A DNA stretch of 64,000 nt from Magicicada septendecula. Taxonomy: Eukaryota; Arthropoda; Insecta; Hemiptera; Cicadidae. Location: NCBI GenBank assembly GCA_034769895.1, contig CM068372.1:234688843-234752842 (forward strand), given 5' to 3'. Positions 44,770 to 56,590 of the stretch are shown one piece after another. Below the pieces are notes generated by a model. It was not told the origin of the DNA. It saw only the letters and a program-made list of their open reading frames with translations, and did no database searches. Each line of letters starts with the position of its first letter. Position 1 is the first letter of the stretch. Made by a program: the position numbers and the translations under genes.

Positions 44770-47060
44770 CCGGATACCATTCTTATCCATATCTTATGGT
44801 AGAAATCAAATATCCTGAAACGCGTTGAATAGGCTATTCTTTAGTTTCATGTTAGTAGTAGCAATCCTGAAGATTCCCTCAAATAACGAAAAAGTTCATT
44901 CAGAGCCATGTTATTAGACCTGTCTTTTCTTACTGTAGTAACCTTATGTCTCTACTTGAATTATTCGTATTTAACTATAAGGTGATACCACTATTTAAAA
45001 AAATAATGTTGTATGTATTACATGTTACCTGTAATAATTACAACCTTCTAGGACATTTAAGAAACGTTTGTTTGATGTTAGTTTTAATTATTTACGTTTT
45101 CAGTGGCGTCTACAGGAGCCAAATAATTGAATTTTCGTGCTAATTCGTCGCACTCGTAACATGTATTAAACTATTTTGCGGTCTTAATCAATGGAGAATT
45201 AATTTCTGCAGGTTTGTCAAAAAGATAACCAAGCGACGAAAGACCTGTACTTACACATGTTTTTCTGTGTATAGAAAATTCTTGAATCTTAGAACTTGTT
45301 TATTAACACTCTTATTGAACTAATCATAGGAATCTCCATTCCTCTTGGTAAATGTTTTTACACTCAGTACATTTAGTCGTTCCCTACTCTAACAGAATAA
45401 GCCTATATAGATTTCACAATTATGGAATAACATGAAGTACAGTAAACACCTCACATGCAACGTTAACTTTTACCTTAACTAGATATTACCTTCTTAAGCC
45501 CCGCGATTGGAGCGCCATTTGTAACGATTATTTATGTATTACAAAGATGTCTATTGATGTTAATTGTAATGGTATAAAATTTACTTAGAAGTGATGAGTA
45601 CAAATTATATATTCGTGTTCAAGAAAAACTAATTAAGTAATATTGTTGTATCATCCCTCAGGTTGGTATTTAAATGATGAAACACATACACATTTATCAG
45701 TCAAATTTAATGCTTTTATTAAATTTACATCAACTGTCATTAATATAAATTCTCTTTGACCCTTAACATATTATGATCATTGATTATTTTAAAACATGAT
45801 TTCTCTCAATAGACATTTATATAGGCCTACTACGGTCTCTATATCTCAAGGTTCAATTTCATTTATATCCAAGCATGACTAATACTTATATCATATTACA
45901 ACATATTCTATTTCCAAATGGATTCATTTTTTAAGATATGAATTTATTCTTAAGTGAAGTGATGTAATCATACTACTTAAAGTTTTAATGTTTACTACAT
46001 GCGTAAGTTCTTTTAGTAGGACATGTTTTATGCGTAGGTTCTTTTAGTAGGACAGACAGGTGTTTTTGTAAAGTAGTAATTAGTACATAAAAGTTAATGT
46101 TGGTACGATATTCCTATCTACGGCGTGTGGAACTGAGGTGAAGCCATCTCCAGCTCCTTATATCTGCGTCATAAGTGTAGATGCGCTTCCCACGCCTTTG
46201 CATGAATCCTCACCTTGCTGAATCATATCGTGGTTTACTCTCGTAGTATTTGATTGCTTACACTTTTAATCACTCCACTTTAACTAATAATATCCGGCAC
46301 CTTCCGACATTACATTAGTATAAGTACCGTTCACTAGTTTATAGCATTTATTCTCGTTACGTGAGTTATAGTTCGCACATGACTGATTTCGTATACATGA
46401 TACGATCCTAATTGTTTTTACTAGTTATAAATTAATAAAACTCTAGTTCTTACTCTTTCAATATGAACTATATTACACACATTGTAATAAAACAAAGTTA
46501 ATTACAAATAATAATCGGTTAATGAAATTTTTTATTATTGATTTTTTTTTATTGAGTATAAATAATTGATTTAATTTTCTTAATTGGTTTAATTGGTTTT
46601 AATGTTCAATTAATAAAAAATACTGATTAATAACTGTGTTAGCTCTGATGAAGAATTATTTGTTTCTTCACGTTAAATGGATTATCGTGGCCAAACCGAT
46701 TGCATGTAGCGGCCGATTCAGTATCTGTACTTCTTCTTCTGCTCGTTCCTTTCCTTCAGACGTTCACGTTAACATTTAATAATTAATGTAATTTAATTTA
46801 TGACTCAAATAATCAATAAACAACGTTTAAACAATAATTAAGTTTATTAGGTTCAAAGTAATGGTTTGAATTGCCGCGACTGGCTCGAGTCTGATTCGAG
46901 ATTAAGTTCCAGTTCGATTATTACATATAAATTAATATTCAATTAAATTAATATAGTATAAAGGTTCTTTTAACTGTAGAAATAGTCAGGAAAGGCAAGA
47001 GAATTCAATACTTACAAATTATTAAAAACTTATTCATTAAACAGACAAAATAATAAAGTA
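44768..47060. other. No supported gene
   Basis: Very AT-rich. Inspected on both strands; no domain, TIR pair or tandem array was found. Confidence 0.45.
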
Positions 47061-47091
47061 CTAGTGGTCGCCCAGTGGTCGAAATTCGACC
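47061..47091 (-). terminator. Helitron 3' terminus: hairpin plus CTAG
   Basis: Read on the minus strand: GGTCGAATTTCGACC (7-bp arms, 47,091-47,077), then a 12-nt tail ending CTAG. In Helitrons this hairpin signals the end of strand transfer. Confidence 0.9.
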
Positions 47092-47930
47092 GTAATTCAT
47101 TAAATTTTTAAGTTTGAACGTTATTGAGATTCTTTTGTCAAAGTGTATACCTCTATAATCATTGCATATAATTTTTTTGAATTTTGTTCTATTACGTCAG
47201 CTGCGAGCGTGTACAAATACGTCATTAGCGTGTGTTGTTTGCCTTAATTCCCTGCAATACCTATGAAATTTAAAATTTAATGTTAGTAACAGTTGAAAAA
47301 AAAACACAATTACAGCTTGTATTCGTATTTATTTTTTGATATAATTCATTGTCAGTTTTAATTTTTTCATGTTATTATTGAATCAAGTAAACGCTAATAA
47401 AAATGAGACTTGACATTCATAGAAGTATAAGATACATTGTTTTCAATTCCAGTGGATTACATTTCATTTTTGGTAAGGTACAAAATTCGAAAACAGTTTG
47501 AAGATTATCTGCTACAAAGCTTATATAATTTTTTAATTTTTTTTTCTATGCATTAATTTTCGAGTTATTTGAAAAATATGAAAGATAGGAAAAATGAGGT
47601 TTAGCTTGGCTAAGCCATATTTAAAAACCAATAACGCGTTTTTGACATTTCCTTGGGTTTTTTTTTATTGCCATACTGACCAGGTTTCGCCAAGGCTACA
47701 CAATTATTTTGCCTATCTTTTTCGAATTATATAAAATTTAAATAAAAAATTAATAAAAAATAAAAAATACGTGCCTCGTATTTTTTCATATATTTTTCAT
47801 TAAATCAAAAAAACCGGGCGGTTAAAAAAATAAATGTTGTCCATTGAACTTAAAATAGTTTGAAAGTGAATTTAATGATTCAGAACTTCTGTGTAAACGA
47901 TGTTTTTTGTAAAAACTCTTTCATCATTTG
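47092..47930. other. Helitron 3' non-coding region
   Basis: AT-rich untranslated part of the element; nothing else seen. Confidence 0.7.
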
Positions 47931-49052
47931 CTAAATGCCCTTGGCCATTATATTCGGAAATATAAAACCATCGGATGATCGAACTCTACTTGCTGCGACG
48001 TACAATTGACCATGTGTAAAAACTGGCTGCCTCAATAAAATTCCAATTTTTTCGAATGTTTGTCCTTGAGACTTATTTATTGTCATCGCAAATGCAGGTA
48101 TAATTGGAAATTGAGTTCTTTGAAAGTTAAATGGTAAAACAGTACCGGAATATGTTAAATTTATACGTGGAATCAAAATTCTCTTATTGCGTGCGGTTCC
48201 AGTTAAAACTTCGCAATCAATAGCATTACGATGCATACACTTGATGCGCATTCTTGTTCTATTGACTAATGCTTCCTTTGTATTTAAGTTTCTGATCAGT
48301 AAAACGATGCAATTAATTTTCAGTACTAACTTATGTGGTGGCAAACCACTAATAGTCAAAGAATTCAAAAGCTCTACTGGATAGTTATTGATTTCATTGT
48401 CATCATCACAAATTATTTTATCGTAGCTATGATATGTTTTCTGTTCACCTGGTATTCGATTAAGTATATCAGTATTAATAAAAGTACAATCATCATTTTT
48501 AGGTGCTAAAATAACTGACTTCAATATGTTATCTGAGAGTATGTTTTCGGAAATATTTCCATACACCTCATTAATAATATTATTTTCATCTCCTATTAAT
48601 TGCTGAGGTATTTCAATAATATTTTCACCAAACTGAGGGAATTGTGGGGCTTCATCATTACCAATTTTTTTCAAGAATTCGACAAATTCTATTTCACTTG
48701 GTAAGGCTCTCATATTTTGAGTAAACGTTACTTTATGAAAATAAACAAATTTATGCCAACTCGTGACACAATTTTCAATTAAAGTTGCACGTGATCCATG
48801 TGGGACAACTGGTAAGATTTGCCGAAAATCACCGCACAGAAGTATCGTTTTCCCTCCAAATGGTTTATGTTTATCATTTTCATCGCATAGATCCTGCAAT
48901 AATCTATCTATGATTTTCAACACTTGCAGTGGGCACATAGAAATTTCATCAATAATTATCAATGATGATGAATTGATGTAACGTCCGTAGCTACTATTTG
49001 CGGTAATATTCGCTACAGAATTTTCCAAAATGGGTATAGGCAATTTAAACAC
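47931..49052 (-). pseudogene. Helitron helicase domain, C-terminal part
   Basis: 373 codons of PIF1-like superfamily 1B helicase. Walker B is IIIDEISM (D35, E36); motif III is GDFRQILPV (D75). At the C-terminus come FAMTINKSQGQTF and LYVAASRVRS, the paired late motifs of PIF1 helicases. It unwinds DNA during rolling-circle transposition. Reading upstream without an ATG, the same frame continues through GIASTLLLGGRALHNV, so the true frame extends to about 49,110, where a one-base shift separates it from the Walker A part. The stop at 47,931 is a natural C-terminus. Confidence 0.9.
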
Positions 49053-49115
49053 ATTGTGTAAAGCTCTACCTCCAAGTAATAGAGTTGAAGCTATGCCACT
49101 GAACGCTGCTGCAAT

Positions 49116-50240
49116 TCAACTAAGATTAAGCGAATTTAATTTGTGAATGATTGCTGTTGGTGTGAATGTTTTTCCACAACCTGCATGAGTGGTTAAACAA
49201 AAAACATTAGATCCAATATCATGGTGCAAAACTTCACGAATCACACGATCAATTAGATTACGCTGTTCAATATTTGCAGTTTCATAATGCTCACAAAACA
49301 GAAACTCTTGTTCTATTGGATCAATAGCATTTGCTTCGTCTGTTCTCTGCGAATACATGGGAACTGGTAAACCAAGTACTTGACATGACAAATTATGAAC
49401 ATTCAAAATATCTTCAATTTCTAATAGAGCTGTGTTAAAGGATACTTCTTCGTTGTAATCTCTCAAAAAATCTTCACTAAGATATACTTTAAATTCATTC
49501 CATAACGCCAATGCATTGGCTGGCACATTTAATGCACAAATGTAACCAAATAAATTTCGCATTTGTTTTGGTGAATGTAATTCTTTTGCTTCATTTAAAC
49601 ATTCGCGCCATTCATTATCATTTGAAGCAATGCCGCGAGCATGGCACGCTTCAACAAAAGAAGTGTGTATAATTCCATTGTATGTTCTAACATCCTCAAA
49701 TGATTTTGGACCACAGACATGTAATAAAAGCAATCGTAAATGGAAAAGTTCGATGTCTTTTGGTGACACTACATATATGCGTGTAATGATTTTATCACCT
49801 CCACGCCTTCTCTTCTTCCATTTTTTTCGGGAATCTTCCCACACATAATGCAAAGGAATTTCAATATACTTATATTCATGCGCTGATGGATCTGATCGAT
49901 TCAATTCAAAAAATGCTAATAATTTTGTTTGTCTTGCATTTTCAATTGCTTGACGTTCTTGCCCTTCTCGAAAGTAAACATTCTGTCTACGCGGTAAATG
50001 AATGTCAAGTCTAACGATGACATGTGATTGAAAATGCATTGGTAATTCATAGATGCGCCATACAGCTTCTGTTGATCCGACATAACGGCCATTTAAAAAA
50101 TGTTTAACTTCATCAATTTGTATTTCTTGACCTGGTTCATTTCTCTCTGAACCTAATTCAACAGATGCACTGTCATAGCCTTTATACACGTATTTATAAA
50201 TTGTATTTAACACTTTTAACTGTAGTGCATACTTCCACAT
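49116..50240 (-). pseudogene. Helitron Rep-helicase middle part with Walker A
   Basis: 374 codons. It begins with IYKYVYKGYD, the K-Y-x-x-K-G segment that follows the Rep HUH site. The middle region includes RNVYFREGQ-like text (QNVYFREGQERQ) and RRRGGDKIITRIYVVSP. It ends with THAGCGKTFTPTAI, the Walker A loop (G354-T358, here GCGKT). It then runs out of frame at about 49,116. The first true residues overlap the end of the preceding frame (about 50,200), marking a second frameshift. Confidence 0.9.
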
Positions 50241-51993
50241 TTATATGGCAATTAAATTTGGCAAGTAAATACGGATTGTATGGTACAACATAACGATTGT
50301 CGAGGCAACTACCGCGAACTTCAGCATTAATACCATTATCACGCCTTCTGTATAATGGATATCCATTTAATGATTCACATGTAAATTCATTAAATCGTTT
50401 TGGATAATCTTTTGTGCATTTTCCATCTCTCATACATACAGAATTTGGATTAAGTACACCGCATGGACCATGCATCATGTGTTTTACAACATATTCATGT
50501 AATGTAGGATGTGTTTGAATGTTAGGAATCTCCGCAGATACAACTTTATCAATATCGGTAGCGTTAACAATTTTATCTTGCTCATTTAAAGAGAGTAAAA
50601 TGTGAGCATGAGGCAATCCTCTCTTTTGAAACTCAATTGTATAAATGAGTGCTTCAACTTTACCGAAGATTTTTTTTACTGTAAGGCCCTCAATTAATTC
50701 TTTCAGTTTGGACTTGAATACACACACAACAATATCAGGTCGAAAATTAGCTGACTCACCTACACCAATATTGCTAACTATTTCAGGCCAACTTGGATTG
50801 CAAGTCATTGTAATAAACAAAGAAGGCTTTCCGAAATGTTGTACAATTGACATTGCATCTAAATAATTCTGATACATATTTCTTGGAGATCCATTGAATG
50901 AAGATGGTAAAATTACTCTACGGCCAACATTATTGGCATTGGGGTTCAATTCTAAATAATCTGTTAAATTGTTGTAAACTTCAGACCTAAGACTTGTTTG
51001 ATTTTGTCGAATGAAATGTAACCTTGTCCCCTCTATTCTCACATACATATCAACTATCCACTGCAGAAATAATTTTTGTGAATGGTGCAACATGCTAAAA
51101 TCTTCTCTAATTGCAAGTCGATAGGCTGCATACTGAAGCATGGTTAATTTATTTCTGGGCGCTCTTGAATTAGATGTTGTGGGTACATTATGAGAAATAT
51201 TGATATGCCACTCAGTATCACCATTTGGAAAAAGTAATGGATACGCTGAAGGGTCCAATGATGATTCCAAAACAGAGATATTTTTAATGGTACCATTAAC
51301 TTTTGGAAACGAAACCATATTTCGTTCAAAGGGTGGCTCACCATCAACTGTACTAAATATTACTGCTACATCAGTTTGAACTGCATCATTATAACGGCGT
51401 AGATCTAAATCACGATTTACTTTAATGAGCATACAAATTTCTTTATTTTGATTTTCAACTCTCTGACAATGATCTTTCATTGCAATGAATGACCGAACGA
51501 AAGGATTAATGCGTTCCAATTCAAGAGAGATTTCGCGCATTATATTGTTATTGCATGTTTGATTATAGTGTTCACGTAATCTATAATTGACAGCAATGTC
51601 AACATCATAAAAATATAATTGCGCATAACATGGTGAGCGACCATATCCAGCAGTCATTGGACCTGATCTGTGATAAAAAACATCATGTATTTTAAAATGA
51701 TACACTCCGCGCGTAACTGTATCCGAAATTTTAGCTTCTGAGCCAACCATAGCAAATGATGAATTGTATTTACGAATGTTTTCAAAATAATTTGTTGACT
51801 TTCTTTTTATTGAAGGTTCATTTGAAGTAAGTCCATCATACAATGATTTAAAGTATTCATTTTGACTTAAGGCCGGTAATATTGCTTTACCCTTATGACA
51901 ACATGAAGTGAATGCAGTCCTTTCACCTAAAGTGACCTCAGATTCGAATGTTTTGCATTGCAAAACCTGCATTGTAAATGCATTAATCCACAA
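50194..51993 (-). pseudogene. Helitron Rep nuclease part
   Basis: 599 codons covering the Helitron-like N region. The zinc-binding remainder (TAFTSCCHKGK) is at residues 27-36. YHRSGPMTAGYGRSPCYAQLYFYD is near 110. The DPSAYPLLFPNGDTEWH box (pattern Y-P-L-L-F-P-x-G) is near 250. HFGKPSLFITMTCNPSWPEI is near 395. The HUH nuclease motif QKRGLPHAHILLSL (H462, H464) is near residue 460. The nuclease makes the strand cut that starts rolling-circle transposition. The frame ends VKSVKYNL by frameshift, just before the Tyr/Lys-rich motif found in the next frame. The ATG at 51,993 is not the original start, since the protein begins in the upstream frame. Confidence 0.92.
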
Positions 51994-52337
51994 TCAAAAG
52001 TATTAAAATTTCTTGGAGTGACATTCAGTGCGCATTTAAATGTATCCCTCAAAATAATTTCATCATTTTGTATACTATTTACACTATTTAAATTTGCATT
52101 TGGTCTATTATCATTTTGACTTTCACGCGAATATATATTCCTTCTTCTTTGTCTCTCACTCCGACCCGTCAATGTTATACTATTTACACTATTTAAATTT
52201 GCATTTGGTCTATTATCATTGTGACTTTCACGCGAATATATATTCCTTCTTCTTTGTCTCTCACTCCGACCCGTCAATGTTCTATGTCGAGGCATAATGG
52301 AAGTAGGTGCGAATATCTGAATGTAAAAAAAAAACAT
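51927..52337 (-). pseudogene. Helitron protein N-terminus with a duplicated 35-residue module
   Basis: The likely true start is MPRHRTLTGRSERQRR (ATG at 52,295), which gives about 122 codons. A basic segment TLTGRSERQRRRNIYSRES is present twice, 35 residues apart, from a 105-bp in-frame tandem duplication. The frame ends in a zinc-finger-like CGLMHLQCRFCNAK, then leaves the true frame at about 51,950 (one base lost in an A run), where the Rep ORF takes over. Three frameshifts in total make the Helitron gene inactive unless they are sequencing errors. Confidence 0.8.
52071..52280. repeat. 105-bp in-frame tandem duplication
   Basis: Copies 52,071-52,175 and 52,176-52,280 differ by about one base (T/G). 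It multiplies an arginine-rich module. Confidence 0.9.
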
Positions 52338-53043
52338 GTAATGAAATTACTGAAACTAAGATTAGACAGGGTTTAATTTAAAAATAATAAATGTACTCAC
52401 TTTTTTGAAACCACCAATAATAATTAGGCGAGAGTAAGTCAATTCAAATTGCTGCTACAAAATTTTCCTTTTGCAACAGGTGTATATTAAGCAAGCTGTA
52501 TTTCACTTTCAACTGCACATTAATATATAAAACACAGATATCTAATATACAAAATATAAAATAAACGCTTTTTTGCCTTGACATACACTCCACAGACTAT
52601 TGAAAAAGGAACATTTGAAATCACACAAAATTCACAGCTCATTCAGTCAGTCTATCAGTAATTATTTGTTGGCAACATTTTAAAATTCTTTGGCGACAAT
52701 CTCTACTCTGTGCGACTGTTAGACCACAGACTATTATGTGTTTGACATTGGCAGTATGAACGTACACTAAAATTAAAAAATTATAATTTTATCGCCTGGC
52801 AACAAAATTATTTTATTTTTAACAATTACCATTGTTTGAAAAATTTAAATGAATTTTCAAGTGCAAATGAATGTTTTATTTTATTTTATTTAATGTATTT
52901 GTAACACATATTATATATAAATTTTAGCTTTCTGCACTCCTTCTCCATATAAACTTTAACTATGCCAAATCTCACACTCCTCCGTGCGCGCAATATGCTT
53001 AAAAAGGGGTACAAAGTTTTCTCTTCACGTATTAATATATAGA
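52338..53043. other. Helitron 5' non-coding region and terminus
   Basis: AT-rich leader. The last 16 bases (53,028-53,043) are the reverse of TCTATATATTAATACG, the 5' tip. Confidence 0.85.
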
Positions 53044-53092
53044 TAATGTAGGCCTATAGAAAATTTTAATATTACGATACAGATGTTTTCTC

Positions 53093-53148
53093 TGACGTCA
53101 CTCGTCACGCTCCCATCAGCCTCTTCCAATGGAATCACAATGGCCGCC
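53093..53148 (+). promoter_or_regulatory. CRE + CCAAT + ATGGCCGCC module
   Basis: TGACGTCA (53,093), CCAATGG (about 53,126) and ATGGCCGCC (53,140), with an ATGCAAAT octamer a little further on (53,167). A similar CRE/ATGGCCGCC pair lies at 60,903. ATGGCCGCC is close to a YY1/Pho-type site. No downstream gene can be shown. Confidence 0.3.
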
Positions 53149-55194
53149 TTGATGAGTTGATCTGCTATGCAAATTCAGCTCCAAGATTTCGTTCCAAATA
53201 AATGTATTAGTAGTTTAATTCCTCTTCCGTGATGCCGCTATTGGAATCTTCACAAGTTGTAGTTTGTAGTTGTGTTCCTCCACTGGATTTTGTTCGGTAA
53301 CAGTTGTGTTGTGTCAAATGGTTACTGCCAACCAATGGCTGGTTCTATTAGTTTAAATTTATTTTTTCAGTCTCGTTCATATGTAGTGACAGTTCTATTT
53401 AGTGGTGTTTATTTTAACTGTGTATTTCCCACGATTATTTTAATTGCATTCAGAACTTTACTGTCTATTCCTCTTTCATTTATATTTTCACAATATATCT
53501 CGGTTGGTGTTATTTGAAAAATTTCATCCACTTTCATTGAAATGTAATTGACACGTCTGTCCTGTTTGGCTTTTAACAATCAACTAACTGATATTTGTTC
53601 CTTCATACAGAAAATTCTATAAGATTTTGGTATCATTTCTCACTGTTTATGAATCAGCTGTTCCTATCAAATAATTCAATCTTATTGAAAAAAAGTGATA
53701 TATTATATTTAATTGGCTATAAATTATTTGTTTAGTACTTTTATGTAATTCTAATTATAGAACAATATTCCTGCTTTTGTTTTACACAAGTTAATACTAA
53801 ATTTGACCTGTTTTGGTTTGAATTAAGCTTCAGAATTACATTCTTTGAAATTTATCTATAGGCCTTATGTTGATTCACATAAATACCTATTAAATGGTTT
53901 CCAATATGTTTTATGTTACAATTTTACTCACACTTGATTACTAATTAGGCCCTTGAAATTTATGTCTTTTATTATTTTAAATCTGTCTGGCTATTATTTT
54001 AAATATTTAACAAGTTACTTGCATTTTACTAGTGCTTGCTTACTGCTGTTGGGCATTCTCTTGTACAATCACCATTTAAGTCAATTTTACATGTTGATTC
54101 CTTTAATCACTACTATATGTCGTTGTTATCATTAGGATAAAGTATTTGTATTCTGAAGATGATAATTTACATCAATTTAACCTAGGTTCTATAAATTTAT
54201 ATTCTCTGATTTAGTTTATATGGTCAAAGTTGAATTATTTGTCTTGGTCATCAATTTTCAATTTTCCTAGCAATGTTATTATGAATTCATCTTATTAGTT
54301 TTATATTTTTTGATGTACTATTTATGGGTCGTTTGAATTATTATTTTGCCTTTCCTTACTTTACAAAAATACAACATTAATTAACATGGTTCAAATACAA
54401 TAAATTCTAATATACTAACATCTAGTATTTCCTAGTATACACAAAAATAATAACACAAAATAATTATATAAATAAACACATTAACACTTTATATTGATAA
54501 TTGTCTTTTTGTTGTCCTTTTTAAAACTGGTTTGGGTTGTTCCCCTTAATCACATTTATTTTAATTATAATTAATCTTACATTATTTCTCATTATTTGTA
54601 TTTGATTTTCTTTTTTGGGCTAGTTGTTTCATTTAATTTGGTGTAGCTGATATAGTTTAATTTCTTTTTAATTATTTGTTTGCTGCTATAGAGGTTTCTG
54701 TCTTTGGAATAGGTTTTTTGGGTATTTTGATATTATTCCCTTTTGATTCATTTGTTATGTTCTGTTGATCCTTACTACTCCATATTTTGAGGATTGTCAT
54801 TTTAATTTATTTATTCTGGGCTGTTACTCCTTACTACACCGTATCTTACTGGGTCTACTAATTATTTTATTGATATGATATTCATACTATTTGTTTTTTA
54901 ACACCTTTTTTGGCTATAAATTGACTATATGTAAATTCTTAGAATTGATTTGTTTAGTTCTGTTAAGTCCTTTTATTGATGATTGTAATTACTTTTCTCT
55001 GCTACTTTTATTTAAGTTGATATTACTCCTTCCAGATGACTTCTTCCCTTCTTTTCCTATATAATCTTATTTTGTAGAATGAGGTAAAAACTTCTTGTGC
55101 TACAACATTATTCGTTCATTTGCCTTACGAAAATATAGTATAAGTTTCTGAATCTTCACAACTATTTACACATGTTAATTCTACATAAGTCTTA
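53149..55194. other. No supported gene
   Basis: T-rich on the plus strand, intron-like in composition. Frames at 53,272-53,517 and 53,953-54,135 have no recognisable content. Confidence 0.45.
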
Positions 55195-56590
55195 CACTAT
55201 GTCCAGTCCCGGAAGGCGGCTAGAGGATTAGGAGACCCTCACAGACACACACACACACTGACAGGCCGCCTAACAATAGACAGGGACAGATCTTTGACCT
55301 GCGCTGCTGTCTTTTTAGTTACAGTCCACTACACTAAATTAAATTTTATTGTCGTGCTTAAACTTTTAATTTTGATTGTTCCATTGAATTCAGACTGTAA
55401 TTTCATTTAAAATAAGTCCAAACACGGAGTTTTTATGGCGATATTCAAATGTTTTACATTTATTTGTTTATTTTGAACTATTGTTATTGTTAAACTTTAG
55501 AACACCACCTAAGCGACTATTATTAAAAATGATGATTATTAAAAACTAAGTTACTGATCATCTTATTTATTTTTCAACTATTTTTCTGTGACACTCCCTT
55601 TAATATGTAATATTTTTACAAATTGATTTTTGATTTTACAACTTGACCTCGAAATTACGAGAATCTTAAAATTCCTGGCATCGGCCTTGGCCATTTTTTT
55701 TTTTTTTTTTTTAACTGTTCCGATTCACCGATTGTGATACTCGATAAAGAGCAGATTGACGACCCACCTCTTTATTGTTATAATACTTAAAAAATTAATC
55801 AACATATGTAACAGATTTTACTATATAGATGTAAAGATTATTTTCAAACCTCATATTTTTATTTCAAATAAACAATATATGAAATAATAGCTTTGAACGC
55901 AGAGAGAAAGTTAATTTTAAAATTCCGAGTATATACTTAGTTGAATTTTGAGCTCGAGTTTAAAGCCTTGTACAAAAAAAGTAAAGTAGTCTAACTATTT
56001 AGCATTAATTTGACGTGTAGTATAAAAAGATACTACAAGTAATGCATCCGCTACGATGAATATACAAAAAGCCAGCGAGATCGGCCGCTGGCAGTTCTCA
56101 GTGTCATTTGACGGGCCGATTTAATCGGCCGCTAGCAGTTCCAACAATGAACCATAGGGCCATTTAACCGGCTTCTGGCATCCAAAGGGAGTGTCTCAGA
56201 AAAATAGTTGAAAAGTAAATTAAATGATCAGAATCTTAGTTTTTAATAATAAGATTTTTTTAATAACAGTCGCGTAAATAATTCTCAGAAGTTTAGCAAT
56301 CACAATATTTCAAAATAAACAAATAAGAGTAAAACATTTGAAAACCGTCGTATAAACTTCGTGTTTGGACTTATTTTAAATGAAATCACAGTCTGAATTA
56401 AATGGAACGACCAAAACTATAAGATTAAGCAGAATAACAAAATTTAATTTATTATAGTAAACTGTATTTATAAAGACAGCAGCGCAGGTCAAGTGCCGGC
56501 CTCTGTCTATTGTTAGGCGGCCTGCCAGTGTGCGTGCGTGAGCCAAGGGTCTCCTAATCCTCTACCCGCCTTCCGGGACTGGACATAGTA
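55195..56590. mobile_element. Inverted-repeat element with 407-bp TIRs, superfamily unassigned
   Basis: Arms 55,195-55,601 and 56,184-56,590 are inverted copies, roughly 80% identical by eye, with tips reading YACTATGTCCAGTCCCGG. The tips are GC-rich and contain AAGGCGGSTAGAGGATTAGG. Flanks are TA on both sides (or TTA/TAA). No coding capacity. Divergence of the arms suggests an old insertion or an old foldback. Confidence 0.7.
55602..56183. repeat. Core of the inverted-repeat element
   Basis: A poly-T run lies at 55,694-55,711. At 56,070-56,175 a motif TCGGCCGCTRGCAGTTC occurs twice and a weaker GGCTTCTGGCATCC once, spaced 40-45 bp. No ORF. Confidence 0.6.

Larger units (their letters stand above)
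47061..53043 (-). mobile_element. Full-length Helitron
   Basis: 5,983 bp, transcribed leftward. The 5' end is TCTATATATTAATACGTG (reverse complement at 53,043), preceded by A. The 3' end is CTAG at 47,061, followed by T and preceded by a short palindrome, as required for rolling-circle Helitrons inserting between A and T. There are no TIRs and no TSD. It encodes one Rep-helicase, now in four frames. Confidence 0.95.
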
